The position numbers and the translations under genes are program-made. DNA of 64,000 nucleotides from an uncultured Alphaproteobacteria bacterium (GTDB lineage: Bacteria; Pseudomonadota; Alphaproteobacteria; Rhodobacterales; Rhodobacteraceae), in assembly GCA_902596605.1 (NCBI GenBank), contig CACJUU010000011.1, forward strand, positions 1 through 64,000, written 5' to 3'. Under the pieces are notes generated by a model. It saw only the letters and a program-made list of their open reading frames with translations. It had not been told where the DNA came from and made no database searches. Within the stretch, counting starts at the first letter, position 1; the number at the start of each line of letters is the position of its first letter. This document shows, in pieces, positions 17,348 through 26,506 of the stretch.

Positions 17348-18369
17348 AGTGCCTTCATTAATTCATATGCTCGTGCTGCTAGTTTTGGAACAGACAAAGT
17401 TTCACGATTTGAGCGTTCAGGGTTAGCGGCAATTCCTGAGAGAGCCCTCTTTTTCACTCCTTGTATCACACACGCCATTCGGAAAAAACAGAATGCGAGA
17501 TAAAAATTAAAATCTTTTATATATTCTATATCTCTAAACCTACAATATTCTTTGATAAATTCTTCATCGCTAGGTATCCCTAGAGGGCCTCGTTTAATAC
17601 CCTGTAGTCCTCTGCTAATTTTTCCCGCAGTTTGTTCCCACTGCATGATTAAAGATGCGAGGTCAGCGATGGGGTGGCCAGTTGTGCAAATCTCCCAGTC
17701 TATTATTGCCAAGAGTTTAGGCTCATTTTTATCAAAAATCATGTTATCAAGCCGAAAATCACCATGAACTAACGAACGAGAAGAGTTATCGATAGGTATC
17801 TTTTTTGGAAGCTCCTCCATCATTTCGTTCATTTCACTAATTTTTTCTGTTTCCGATGACAAATATTGTTTTGCCCACCTGCTTATCTGTCTTTCATAGT
17901 AATTCCCGTCCGCACCAAAATCTGTTAAACCTACCACATCGATATTTACTTCATGTAACGAAGACAACCCTCTATTTATTTCGCTAAAAACCTTTGCCCT
18001 ATCTTTTTTTGTTAAACTTGGTAAAGCAGGGTCCTCATATACTATTCCGTCCACGAACTCCATTATATAGAAATCTACACCCAAAATTGATTGGTCATCA
18101 CAATAATGAACCATTTTCGCGACGGGTACAGGCGTATCATACAGAGCCTTTTGCACCCTATATTCTCGGTCTATAGCATGTGCCGATTTTAATAAGGGCC
18201 CATCAGGTTTTCTCCTTATCACATAACTAGCTGTACCTGTCTCCAGTAAAAAGGTTGGGTTCGATTGGCCAATAGAGAACTTCTTCACATTTTTTAAATG
18301 TGAAAATCCCTCAATATTATCTGCAAGATAGGGAATAAGTTTTTCTTTGTTTAATGGATCTCCAGACAT
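17344..18369 (-). CDS. APH-type phosphotransferase (ACAD10/11 kinase-like)
   Basis: Aminoglycoside phosphotransferase-fold kinase, 341 residues. LVHGDFRLDNMIFD holds the catalytic Asp and metal-binding Asn; LAIIDWEICTTGHPIADL is the second metal motif; FSIGQSNPTFLLETG is the nucleotide loop. In animals this domain is fused to an acyl-CoA dehydrogenase in ACAD10/11, and in Pseudomonas putida LvaA phosphorylates 4-hydroxyacyl-CoA. Here it lies two genes from an acyl-CoA dehydrogenase with a phosphatase-family gene between. An acyl-CoA hydroxyl kinase role is therefore more likely than drug resistance. Confidence 0.88.
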   Translation of the reverse strand: MSGDPLNKEKLIPYLADNIEGFSHLKNVKKFSIGQSNPTFLLETGTASYVIRRKPDGPLLKSAHAIDREYRVQKALYDTPVPVAKMVHYCDDQSILGVDFYIMEFVDGIVYEDPALPSLTKKDRAKVFSEINRGLSSLHEVNIDVVGLTDFGADGNYYERQISRWAKQYLSSETEKISEMNEMMEELPKKIPIDNSSRSLVHGDFRLDNMIFDKNEPKLLAIIDWEICTTGHPIADLASLIMQWEQTAGKISRGLQGIKRGPLGIPSDEEFIKEYCRFRDIEYIKDFNFYLAFCFFRMACVIQGVKKRALSGIAANPERSNRETLSVPKLAARAYELMKAL

Positions 18370-18373
18370 TCTC

Positions 18374-19021
18374 TTAACTATAAGTCAGCAAGTGAGCATT
18401 ATCTCCATCGAATTGTGGTGCGGAGTTAAAGCTGTGAAGGTAAAAGGCTTTGGGAGTGTAAATGAACTTGGAGATTGATGTGTTTTTTATTTGTAAGTTT
18501 AATGTCATCATTTCTTCTTTAGGAGCATTGAGGGTTGTTGCTACCACCCTACTTATTGGTCCTCCAGATGTGACAACTACAACTTGTTTGCAATCAAGAT
18601 CACAACTAAACTCGAGTGCACTGCTAATTCTAGAGGAAAAATCTTCCCAACTTTCTGTTGCATTTGGTAATTTAGCATTCATCCAGTTAGTTACTGTTGA
18701 TCGAAGAGTTTTAAAGTGAGTTTTTCTGTCCGTAAAAATCTCTTCAGGGATATTTGGGCCAAACTCTGCTAACAACAAGTCTCTAAAGTCATATTCATTC
18801 CATCCAGGATGCTTATCAACTTGGCATTTCAAATTAAAGTTTTCTAGCGTTTGCAGGTGCCTCTTTTGTGTTCCTATTACAACTCTGTCCGGAGATATAT
18901 TTAGATTATCGAACAAGGATCCCAAAAGCGCAGCTTGGTCATGACCTAACTCCGATAAATTATCATAGTTTTCATGACCAAAAGATGCCTGAGCATGTCT
19001 AATAAGAATTAGCTCACTCAT
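18374..19021 (-). CDS. Histidine phosphatase family protein
   Basis: Branch-2-like phosphoglycerate-mutase fold, 215 residues. The phospho-accepting motif LILIRHAQASFG is at the N-terminus (His ~8), and the second active-site His region is less canonical (VVVVTSGGPISRVVA, with Ser-Gly-Gly where SHG is common). It starts 16 nt after the acyl-CoA dehydrogenase stop and ends 4 nt before the kinase gene. It may remove phosphate from a pathway intermediate made by the adjacent kinase, but a general phosphatase role is equally possible. Confidence 0.85.
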   Translation of the reverse strand: MSELILIRHAQASFGHENYDNLSELGHDQAALLGSLFDNLNISPDRVVIGTQKRHLQTLENFNLKCQVDKHPGWNEYDFRDLLLAEFGPNIPEEIFTDRKTHFKTLRSTVTNWMNAKLPNATESWEDFSSRISSALEFSCDLDCKQVVVVTSGGPISRVVATTLNAPKEEMMTLNLQIKNTSISKFIYTPKAFYLHSFNSAPQFDGDNAHLLTYS

Positions 19022-19036
19022 GAGTATAGAAAGCTT

Positions 19037-20263
19037 TTAGTTTGAGTATCGTCTTAGCTCAGCTCTTGCGACCTGTCTTCTGTGAACGGCGTCTGGGCCA
19101 TCGGCTAGTCGTAATGTCCTTACGTGTGTCCACATATGCGCAAGAGGGGTGTCTTGGCTGATACCCATTCCACCGTGCATTTGTATTGCTTCATCAATTA
19201 CCTTTAACGCCATTAGGGGTGCTACAACTTTTATCTGACTAATCCATGGTTGTGCAGCTTTGACACCAGCAGTATCCATCATCCAAGCTGCTTTCAAGCA
19301 AAGTAAGCGACTTTGCTCTATTTCCATCCGGCAGTTTGCAATAATATCATAGTTTGCTCCAAGTTCTGTTAATTCCTTTCCAAAGGCTGTTCGTGTTTTA
19401 GAGCGCCTTATCATTAACTCAAGAGCTTTTTCAGCTTGCCCAATGGCTCGCATACAATGATGAATTCTTCCTGGTCCTAGTCTTCCTTGTGATACCTCGA
19501 ATCCACGACCCTCACCAAGAATGAGATTTTCTGCTGGAACCTTCACATTTGTAAATTTACAATGACCGTGCCCATGCGGAGCATCGTCGGCACCAAAGAC
19601 ATTCATATATCTGAGTACTTCAAATCCTTCAGAGTCGGCATCTACAAAAAACATGGAATGCCTAGAATGCTTTGCTGCGTCAGCGTCTGTCAAAGCCATA
19701 ACAATAAAAACTTTACATCGGGGATCTCCAACACCAGAAGACCACCATTTTTGACCATTCAATACCCAATGATCTCCGTCTTTTTTTGCTTCAAGCGATA
19801 TATTTGTAGCGTCTGAAGAAGCAACATCAGGCTCCGTCATTAAATATGCTGATCTGATCTCTCCCTCGAGTAATTTAGACAACCATTTCTTTTTATGATT
19901 TTCATTACCATAGCGCTCAATCACTTCCATATTCCCAGTGTCTGGCGCACTGCAGTTAAAAACCTCAGCTGCTATACCAACTTTCCCCATTTCTTCTGCG
20001 AGATACGCATACTCAACAGTTGATAAACCGTAACCTTTCTCTGAATCGGTAAGCCAAAAGTTCCAGAGACCTCTCTCCTTAGCAAGAGACTTTAGATGGG
20101 TTAATATTTCCATTTGTCGTTCAGTAAACTGCCATCTGCTTCCAGATGGATGTTTTCCTACTTCTTCATGAAACTCCTGGTCAAGCGGTTCTATGTCATC
20201 TGAAACCATCTGTCTTACTTTATCAATTAACGGTTTTACTTTGTCCGTAACGCCTAAATCCAT
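19037..20263 (-). CDS. Acyl-CoA dehydrogenase (ACAD10/11-like)
   Basis: FAD-dependent dehydrogenase of 408 residues. The flavin-contact motif YLMTEPDVASSDATNISL is in the middle domain, and the C-terminal helical domain has IQMHGGMGISQDTPLAHMW and ADGPDAVHRRQVARAELRRY, the pattern of the ACAD10/11 group. AGGAGAAAGACATG precedes the ATG. With the kinase, phosphatase and SDRs nearby it fits the set associated with 4-hydroxy or otherwise unusual fatty acids. It hands electrons to electron transfer flavoprotein, which is not encoded here. Confidence 0.92.
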   Translation of the reverse strand: MDLGVTDKVKPLIDKVRQMVSDDIEPLDQEFHEEVGKHPSGSRWQFTERQMEILTHLKSLAKERGLWNFWLTDSEKGYGLSTVEYAYLAEEMGKVGIAAEVFNCSAPDTGNMEVIERYGNENHKKKWLSKLLEGEIRSAYLMTEPDVASSDATNISLEAKKDGDHWVLNGQKWWSSGVGDPRCKVFIVMALTDADAAKHSRHSMFFVDADSEGFEVLRYMNVFGADDAPHGHGHCKFTNVKVPAENLILGEGRGFEVSQGRLGPGRIHHCMRAIGQAEKALELMIRRSKTRTAFGKELTELGANYDIIANCRMEIEQSRLLCLKAAWMMDTAGVKAAQPWISQIKVVAPLMALKVIDEAIQMHGGMGISQDTPLAHMWTHVRTLRLADGPDAVHRRQVARAELRRYSN

Positions 20264-20276
20264 GTCTTTCTCCTAA

Positions 20277-21272
20277 CTAACTAAATTTTAATTTAAACTC
20301 TGAAACAGCTGCTTTGAATTCCGAATCCAAATTATGAACAAACTCCGAAACAGTTTCAATTGCTTTAATTGACGCAATGCCTTGCCCACATCCGAAAATT
20401 TGTGACCACGCCTTTGGCTTTTCAGATGAAGGGTCAAAATTCATATCTTTGACCGACCCCTCCTGAAGGTTATCTGGGTCCATGCCAGCATTGACAACCG
20501 ATGGTTTTAAGTAATTTCCAGAAACTCCAGTAAAAAGCGATGAAAGAAGTATATCTTCAGCAGAGGAATCGACGATCATATTTTTATATGCATCAGTGGC
20601 ATTTGCCTCTTTTGTTGCAATGAATGGTGAACCGATGTATCCCATGTCTGCTCCCATCATGAGTGAAGCAAGCAAAGCTCGTCCTGTTGCGATGGAGCCT
20701 GAAAGCAATAAGGGCCCCTTGAACCATTCTCTGATTTCTTGAATCAGAGCAAAGGGTGATTGAGGTCCAGCATGTCCGCCGGCACCGGCTGCCACTGCGA
20801 TAAGCCCGTCGGCGCCTTTTTCGATAGCTTTTCTAGCAAACGTATTATTGATAATATCATGTAAAACAATGCCACCGCATGAATGAGCCGCTTCATTAAC
20901 TTCTGGTCGAGCTCCAAGTGATGTAATCCAAACAGGTACATTCCATTTTACACATATTTCAATATCTCGCATCAATCGTGGATTTGATCTATGCACTATT
21001 TGGTTTACAGCAAAAGGGGCCGCAGGACTATCTGGATTTTCTTGGTTATGTCGATCAAGTTCCTCCGTTATACGTTTGAGCCATTTCTCTAGCTCGATAG
21101 GGTCACCCTCTTTTTCGCGGGCATTTAAGGCTGGGAAGCTCCCAATAACTCCAGCTTTACACTGTGCAATTACTAAATCTGGTACTGATATAATAAATAG
21201 TGGGGCCGCTACAACTGGAAGCTTTCCTGCTGTCAATACTACCGGAAGATTTGTACTACTATGTATATTCAT
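20277..21272 (-). CDS. Nitronate monooxygenase-like flavoprotein
   Basis: TIM-barrel FMN protein of the 2-nitropropane dioxygenase/nitronate monooxygenase family, 331 residues. VAAGAGGHAGPQSPFALIQE contains the family catalytic His region, and GSIATGRALLASLMMGADMG contributes the FMN phosphate site. Its ATG overlaps the thiolase stop by one base (TGATG), so the two are coupled. The family also includes enoyl-ACP and other reductases; a nitronate substrate is not implied by the acyl-CoA setting. Confidence 0.88.
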   Translation of the reverse strand: MNIHSSTNLPVVLTAGKLPVVAAPLFIISVPDLVIAQCKAGVIGSFPALNAREKEGDPIELEKWLKRITEELDRHNQENPDSPAAPFAVNQIVHRSNPRLMRDIEICVKWNVPVWITSLGARPEVNEAAHSCGGIVLHDIINNTFARKAIEKGADGLIAVAAGAGGHAGPQSPFALIQEIREWFKGPLLLSGSIATGRALLASLMMGADMGYIGSPFIATKEANATDAYKNMIVDSSAEDILLSSLFTGVSGNYLKPSVVNAGMDPDNLQEGSVKDMNFDPSSEKPKAWSQIFGCGQGIASIKAIETVSEFVHNLDSEFKAAVSEFKLKFS

Positions 21273-22474
21273 CAGAGAACCTCAAACAGGCCTGCGCCTC
21301 CCATTCCTCCACCTATGCACATGGTGCATACGACATATTTCGCGCCTCTTCGCTTTCCCTCAATTAGCGCGTGACCGACCATACGAGCTCCAGACATTCC
21401 ATAAGGATGGCCGATAGAGATTGCCCCTCCATTTACATTAAGATTTTCATCTGGAATACCTAGCTTATCTCTACAATATAGAACTTGTACAGCGAAGGCT
21501 TCATTCAACTCCCAAAGATCAATATCATCTATTTTTAAGTTATGTTTTTCAAGTAGTTTTGGAACAGCAAAAACAGGTCCAATACCCATTTCATCAGGTG
21601 CGCAACCAGCTGCCATCATCCCTACATATCGTCCTAAGGGCTCTAAGCCTTTCTTTTCTGCAATTTTGGCTTCCATTAGCACAGATGCTGATGCACCATC
21701 CGAAAGTTGACTTGCATTGCCTGCAGTTATGTACCCACCTTCAGACATAGTTAGTCCATTTTTAAACACTGGTGACAACGAAGATAGACCTTCGATGTTT
21801 GTGCTTGGTCTATTTCCTTCATCTTTCTCGAGCGTTACTTCTTTATCACTTATTTCACCGGTCTCTTTATCTTGAACTTTCATGATTGTTTTGAGGGGCA
21901 CAATTTCATCGTCGAATGCGCCTCTTTGTTGTCCAGATGCTGTTCTTTGTTGAGATTGAAGAGAATATTCGTCTTGATACTCTCGACTAACATTATATCG
22001 AGAAGCAACGGTCTCAGCAGTCTCGATCATAGTCATATACATATCAGGTTGATGATCCTTAAACCAGGGATCATACGCTCTGTACCCGTTCATTTTATCG
22101 TTTTGAACAAGGCTTATGGATTCTACTCCTCCACCCACCGTGATATCCATTCCGTCGTTTATAATTTGTTTTGCTGCTGTTGCAATTGCCATCATTCCGC
22201 TTGCGCATTGACGATCTATAGACATTCCTGGAACTGTAACGGGTAACCCGGCTCGTATGGCCGCTTGTCGTGCAATATTACCCCCGCTTGATCCCTGCTG
22301 TAAGGCAGCTCCCATAATAACATCACCGACCTCATCAGTCTCTATTCCAGCCCTTTCAACTGCCTTTTCAATCGCATGTCCGGCCAACTCCTGGGCGGAT
22401 GTATCGTTAAAGGCTCCCCTGTAAGCTTTTCCTATAGGTGTTCTAGCAGTTGATACTATTACGGCTTCTCGCAT
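21272..22474 (-). CDS. Acetyl-CoA acyltransferase (thiolase)
   Basis: Type I thiolase that cleaves 3-ketoacyl-CoA. The nucleophile is in [19 protein letters not shown], the His in [18 protein letters not shown], and the second Cys in [14 protein letters not shown]. The track start at 22549 adds 25 non-family residues. The Met at 22474 begins [17 protein letters not shown], the standard thiolase N-terminus, and has GGAGAAAAGAAATG before it. It is translationally coupled to the nitronate monooxygenase-like gene. This supplies the final cleavage step for the supercluster. Confidence 0.94.
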   Translation of the reverse strand: MREAVIVSTARTPIGKAYRGAFNDTSAQELAGHAIEKAVERAGIETDEVGDVIMGAALQQGSSGGNIARQAAIRAGLPVTVPGMSIDRQCASGMMAIATAAKQIINDGMDITVGGGVESISLVQNDKMNGYRAYDPWFKDHQPDMYMTMIETAETVASRYNVSREYQDEYSLQSQQRTASGQQRGAFDDEIVPLKTIMKVQDKETGEISDKEVTLEKDEGNRPSTNIEGLSSLSPVFKNGLTMSEGGYITAGNASQLSDGASASVLMEAKIAEKKGLEPLGRYVGMMAAGCAPDEMGIGPVFAVPKLLEKHNLKIDDIDLWELNEAFAVQVLYCRDKLGIPDENLNVNGGAISIGHPYGMSGARMVGHALIEGKRRGAKYVVCTMCIGGGMGGAGLFEVL

Positions 22475-22566
22475 TTCTTTTCTCCGATAATTAAATGAAA
22501 ACTTTGTATTAGGTTTAATAGATTTTATCACACAAATTTTTTCGTACAATCTTTAAACTTATGACC

Positions 22567-23058
22567 TTAAGGTTTAACAAACGCTTTTGTAATCCATTCT
22601 GCAGCTAGAACTGGTTTTTCTTGGTTCTCAAGTTCTAAAATAACATCGTAAATCATCGTTATTTCACCAGTGTCTTCCTTCTCTATATCCTTCAAAGTAA
22701 AATGCCCTCTTATTCTTGAGTTCACTGGTACAGGCGAAACGAACCGTAACTTATTAAATCCATAATTAAGGCCAAAATGTGCCCCTTCTATTCCTGGCAC
22801 ACAATCATAGGACATTGCCGATAGTAACGATACGGACAAAAAGCCGTGCGCTATCGTCGATTTCAATGGAGTTTCTTTCTTCACTCTCTCAGGATTCACG
22901 TGAATAAAGAAATGATCTTTAGTTAGATCAGCAAAGCTGTTAATCATAGCTTGGTTGATGGAATACCAATCTGATTTGCCAACGACTTTGCCTAGTTTTT
23001 CATATACCTCATCAAAACTTAATTTTGTTAGTGCTCCGTCATTATTAACTTTTTCCAT
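22567..23058 (-). CDS. MaoC family dehydratase
   Basis: Single hotdog of 163 residues of the MaoC/R-hydratase type. The hydratase motif is readable as TKDHFFIHVNPERVKKE (Asp-x5-Asn-like dyad positions) and STIAHGFLSVSLLSAM, with the AHG typical of the family. It would hydrate enoyl-CoA to the (R)-3-hydroxy form. It is the first gene of the - operon, 93 bp before the thiolase start. Its upstream region holds a TTGTAA-AAAG-TTACAA palindrome listed separately. Confidence 0.9.
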   Translation of the reverse strand: MEKVNNDGALTKLSFDEVYEKLGKVVGKSDWYSINQAMINSFADLTKDHFFIHVNPERVKKETPLKSTIAHGFLSVSLLSAMSYDCVPGIEGAHFGLNYGFNKLRFVSPVPVNSRIRGHFTLKDIEKEDTGEITMIYDVILELENQEKPVLAAEWITKAFVKP

Positions 23059-23178
23059 TCTTAAGCCTCCAAAGTCTAATATCTGTTAAGCATACAGCCA
23101 AAACCAATAACCTCTTAGTTTAAAATTGAGTTACAACGTTTTTTTTCAAATCCAGTTTCCGTTAAAAAAAGTCAAAGC

Positions 23179-23194
23179 TTGTAAAAAGTTACAA
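23179..23194. promoter_or_regulatory. Perfect inverted repeat, candidate operator of the - catabolic operon
   Basis: TTGTAA, a 4-nt spacer AAAG, then TTACAA. It lies about 120 nt upstream of the MaoC ATG on the - strand. Symmetry and position suit a dimeric repressor such as a TetR or GntR protein, but no regulator gene is nearby. AT-rich DNA makes 6-bp arms fairly likely by chance. Confidence 0.3.
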
Positions 23195-23239
23195 ACTATT
23201 GTCTTGACCTGTTAAAAAATTTTATTTTATCAATTAAAA

Positions 23240-23426
23240 ATCGAACTTTTTTAAGTGAAATTAGTAGCGGAGTTTTACAATACTGCTTGATGAACAAAAA
23301 CTCTCCATTGCAATGAAAATCAGTCATCGTGTTTATCTTACAGGGCGTGGTCAAATTGTCTTCGAATGTACTCCGGCAGAGTTATAGAAAATAGAAGATA
23401 TTAGAAAAGAATCGCTTGAATTTTAA
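23240..23426 (+). pseudogene. C-terminal remnant of LivF (branched-chain amino acid ABC ATPase)
   Basis: No track ORF covers this, but the + strand reads EISSGV, then after a one-base shift TILLDEQKLSIAMKISHRVY and GRGQIVFECTPAEL, an in-frame TAG, then KIEDIRKESLEF and TAA at 23424-23426. This matches the C-terminal end of LivF proteins (TILLVEQN..., AMKISDRVYVLGRGQIVFEGTPAEL, then a short basic tail). A frameshift and an internal stop show it is dead. Residues around Walker A, the signature and Walker B are absent. The rest of the 23059-23429 gap shows only the promoter region of the MaoC gene. Confidence 0.65.
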
Positions 23427-23429
23427 ATA

Positions 23430-24590
23430 TCAAATCAATGAGTAAGATGTTGCTTTTAAGTCATCAGCAATCGTTATATAACCACCTATATATTGGGTCA
23501 TAATAATACCAGTTAATTGGCTTTTTCTATCGATCCAAAAATAAGTACTGGCTGCTCCGGACCAACCAAACTCTCCATTTTCAGTAAGGCTCATCGCTAA
23601 TCCTTTATCAGTCATAACTCTACCGATAAGGTTCCATCCGTACCCTGATAACGCGATTGGCCCAAGTCTTAAGGGAAGTATATGGTCAGAAATTCTATTA
23701 GTTAACATAAAGTCGTGCATGGATCTTGAGATTAATTTTGCACCGTTTTTATCTTTTCCGCTTAAAAGGAAATTACAAAAAAGTTGATAATCGTCAATTG
23801 TTGAAAAAAGACCAGTTCCACCTCTTAGGTTTATAGATTCACCATTTGAAGGATGGCTTTTTTCGGCATCAACTAATTTTAAAGGGGCTTGTTGAAATGA
23901 TATCAGTTTGTTTGCGTCAGGGTCACCATGCATAGGCATGATCTTTGTAGCATTTATCTTGCTTACGCTAAACGCTGTATCATTCATTTCCAAAGGAGCT
24001 AAGATTTGTTCACGCAAAATGTCATTAAGTTTTTTATTCTCAACAACTTCCAACAGCCTCCCAATGACATCTGTGGCGACCGAGTACCTCCACGCTTCTC
24101 CTGGCTGGAACGCTAAGGGTAAAGTTGCAATTTTATCTACCATTTCTTCTAAAGAAATATCTGAATCATTTAAAATATTTTCTTGTTGATAAAATTGAGC
24201 GACGGAGCAACCCATATTAAAATTGTAAGAAAGGCCAGCTGTATGGGTTAGAAGATCAGCTAAGGTAATTGGTCTTTTTAACCTTTCTAATTCACCGTCG
24301 GATCTCAATACTTTTAAATATTTGAAAGAAGGAATGAAATCTTGAATATTTGAGTAAAGATTTAGTTTACAAGCTTCTATCAGTCGTATTGCTGCTACGG
24401 ATACTATTGGTTTGGTCATAGAATATATACGGTATATCTGGCCTGGCTTCAAAATGGTTTTATTTTCAATGTCACTGTAGCCATATACATCCTTTGATAC
24501 AACTTTATTGAAATGTCTTATTTCCCACTCAAGACCGGCTATAAGACCCCTATCTACATATTTTTTTGCCACTCGAGAAAATTGATCCAC
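23430..24590 (-). CDS. Serine hydrolase (beta-lactamase family, EstB-like)
   Basis: Class C beta-lactamase fold, 386 residues. The SxxK motif is S57-M-T-K60 in IYSMTKPIVS, the tyrosine motif is WRYSVATDVIGRLLE as in EstB-type esterases, and the C-terminal GWSGAASTYFWID replaces the KTG motif. There is no signal peptide, so cytoplasmic esterase or peptidase action is likelier than beta-lactam resistance. The stop lies 4 nt beyond the LivF remnant. It is divergent from the PaaI-type thioesterase. Confidence 0.88.
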   Translation of the reverse strand: MDQFSRVAKKYVDRGLIAGLEWEIRHFNKVVSKDVYGYSDIENKTILKPGQIYRIYSMTKPIVSVAAIRLIEACKLNLYSNIQDFIPSFKYLKVLRSDGELERLKRPITLADLLTHTAGLSYNFNMGCSVAQFYQQENILNDSDISLEEMVDKIATLPLAFQPGEAWRYSVATDVIGRLLEVVENKKLNDILREQILAPLEMNDTAFSVSKINATKIMPMHGDPDANKLISFQQAPLKLVDAEKSHPSNGESINLRGGTGLFSTIDDYQLFCNFLLSGKDKNGAKLISRSMHDFMLTNRISDHILPLRLGPIALSGYGWNLIGRVMTDKGLAMSLTENGEFGWSGAASTYFWIDRKSQLTGIIMTQYIGGYITIADDLKATSYSLI

Positions 24591-24663
24591 TATATATTTC
24601 CTTGTCTTTATTCTCTAATTAATTAAATAATAACATCGTATTCTCAAGTGAAATAGAAAAATT

Positions 24664-25074
24664 ATGAATGTGAAAAAACTTCGTAACAATCCCTTTCAAC
24701 ATTTCGTTGGTATCGAGGTATTGAAATTGGGAGGAGGTAATTCAGTGCTGCAGTTGGAACTTAAAGAGCATCACTTTAATTTATACGGAATTCCGCACGG
24801 AGGGGTTCACGCCACCCTATTAGACATAGCAATGGGAACGGCAGCAAGCTTTCCCGATAGTTCAGGTATAGAGGTAGATTCAGTCACTTTAAATTTGTCC
24901 GTTGATTATATTGCGCCACCGTCATCAAGAATTCTCGTTGCAAAAGGAAAAGTCACAAAGAAGGGTAAGTCAATTGCTTATTGTACAGCAGAAATATTTG
25001 ATGAAGATAAGAAACTTATTGCTTCTGGCAGAAGTATTTTCAAATTATATGAGCGGGAAAAAAATAAAAGTTAA
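24664..25074 (+). CDS. PaaI family thioesterase (hotdog)
   Basis: Single hotdog of 136 residues with NLYGIPHGGVHATLLDIAMG, where HGG and the following Asp are the active-site motif of PaaI/YdiI thioesterases. It hydrolyses aryl- or acyl-CoA thioesters, often rescuing CoA from blocked intermediates. A short divergent spacer separates it from the serine hydrolase, and it is convergent with the amidase. An overlapping + strand ORF at 24902-25099 is a frame shadow. Confidence 0.88.
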   Translation: MNVKKLRNNPFQHFVGIEVLKLGGGNSVLQLELKEHHFNLYGIPHGGVHATLLDIAMGTAASFPDSSGIEVDSVTLNLSVDYIAPPSSRILVAKGKVTKKGKSIAYCTAEIFDEDKKLIASGRSIFKLYEREKNKS

Positions 25075-25081
25075 GTTTCTT

Positions 25082-26497
25082 TTAACCTCTTTCAAATAAT
25101 TTTTCCGCCATAATTCCTACTCTTTTTTCTATTTCTTCACAAGCGTTCAAAATAATATCTTCACGAAACCTAGTAGAAATTATTTGAACGCCTACAGGAA
25201 GTCCATCATTGTAGTTCGCACTTACAACTCCTGCAGGAATTCCCATGTAGTTCATTGTATGTGCATAAAACATCCCTGCAAGAACCTCCTTAGTGCCTTC
25301 AAGACCTTGAGTATCACGATTCCATTCGTAAGTTGGGTAAAGAAGGAAAGGTGTTAGGACGAGTGGGTATTTCCTAAAAAAGATATTCCACTCTCTAAAG
25401 AAATATGACCTTTTTGCCATCCCATGCAGTAAATCTTCTCCCTCAAACGGAGAGATTATTTTAAAATAATTTTCTGCTACTAAGTTAAAGTTTTCACTTC
25501 CTAGGTTTTTGTAATCTTTTTCATGCAGAGCCTTTATCTCTCCAAAAAGAGTTTTGGCAGAAAAGTTTGCTGCATCTTCAAATTCGGGTAATTCAATTTC
25601 TTCAAGAATATAACCAGCATCCTTCAATGCATAAATTGCATTTTCTAGAGCTTTATTAATTGCCGGATGCAGAGGTTCACCCAAAGTTTCCTTTGTAAAG
25701 CCAACTTTTATCGGGGACTTAATTTCATTACTTTGGAAAGGCATATCTACCATCCAAGGATCGCGAGCATCATAATTGATTAGCGACTGCATTCCTAGAC
25801 GGACGTCTTTTATTTCCCTTGCTATCACTCCTTGTACAGACATTAGCTGAGCGATAAGCCCTCTCTCTTGCGTTTGGCTAGGATTATAGGCAGGGACGCG
25901 CCCTAACCCTGGCTTTACCGTACAGGCTCCGGTAGCAGTGGAAGGGATTCTTAATGAGCCTGCGATATCATTTCCATGGGCTAAGCTTCCCATACCGCTC
26001 ATTACGGCTGCTGACGCGCCTCCCGACGAGCCACCAGGGCTTGCCCAATCATTCCATGGGTTGAAGGTTCTTCCATGTAAAACATTGTCGGTTGTTCCTC
26101 TCATAGAAAATTCAGGGGTGTTGGTTCTTCCAATAACAATTGCTCCATCTTTTTCTAAATTATCAACCACCGGAGCATTACCGGGTGCAATTAAGTTTTT
26201 TAGAGCTTCCAATCCATTAGGTGTTGCATATCCCTTCTGGTCTATATTTTCTTTGATTGTAATTGGAATCCCATGTAATGGTCCTTTAAACTTTCCTTTT
26301 TTTGTAAGCTTGTCCAATTCATGTGCTTTTTCTAAAGCAGTCGCACTTAAATCATCAACTATTGCATTTATTTTATTGTTCGTTTGATTAACTCTTTCAA
26401 TGCAGCTGAAAACAAGATCTTCCGTCAATATGCTGCCATCCTTTATTAACTTAGCGCTTTCATAAGCACTAAGTTTCCAATAGTCATTCTTTGGCAT
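25082..26497 (-). CDS. Amidase signature family protein
   Basis: Amidase of 471 residues with the Ser-cisSer-Lys triad: Lys in GIPITIKENIDQKG, cis-Ser in SPGGSSGGASAAV, and the nucleophile Ser in NDIAGSLRIPSTATG. It hydrolyses a small amide to acid and ammonia; GatA function is unlikely because no gatB/gatC lie nearby. It starts 9 nt after the acyl-CoA ligase stop, so acid released by the amidase could feed that ligase. Substrate unknown. Confidence 0.9.
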   Translation of the reverse strand: MPKNDYWKLSAYESAKLIKDGSILTEDLVFSCIERVNQTNNKINAIVDDLSATALEKAHELDKLTKKGKFKGPLHGIPITIKENIDQKGYATPNGLEALKNLIAPGNAPVVDNLEKDGAIVIGRTNTPEFSMRGTTDNVLHGRTFNPWNDWASPGGSSGGASAAVMSGMGSLAHGNDIAGSLRIPSTATGACTVKPGLGRVPAYNPSQTQERGLIAQLMSVQGVIAREIKDVRLGMQSLINYDARDPWMVDMPFQSNEIKSPIKVGFTKETLGEPLHPAINKALENAIYALKDAGYILEEIELPEFEDAANFSAKTLFGEIKALHEKDYKNLGSENFNLVAENYFKIISPFEGEDLLHGMAKRSYFFREWNIFFRKYPLVLTPFLLYPTYEWNRDTQGLEGTKEVLAGMFYAHTMNYMGIPAGVVSANYNDGLPVGVQIISTRFREDIILNACEEIEKRVGIMAEKLFERG

Positions 26498-26506
26498 TGC
26501 TTTATC

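Noticed and set aside
17344-18369. Aminoglycoside resistance gene
   Set aside because: The APH fold is present, but operon position with an ACAD10/11-like dehydrogenase points to acyl-CoA metabolism.
23430-24590. Beta-lactamase
   Set aside because: SxxK is present, but there is no signal peptide or KTG motif, and the Tyr motif is of the EstB esterase type.
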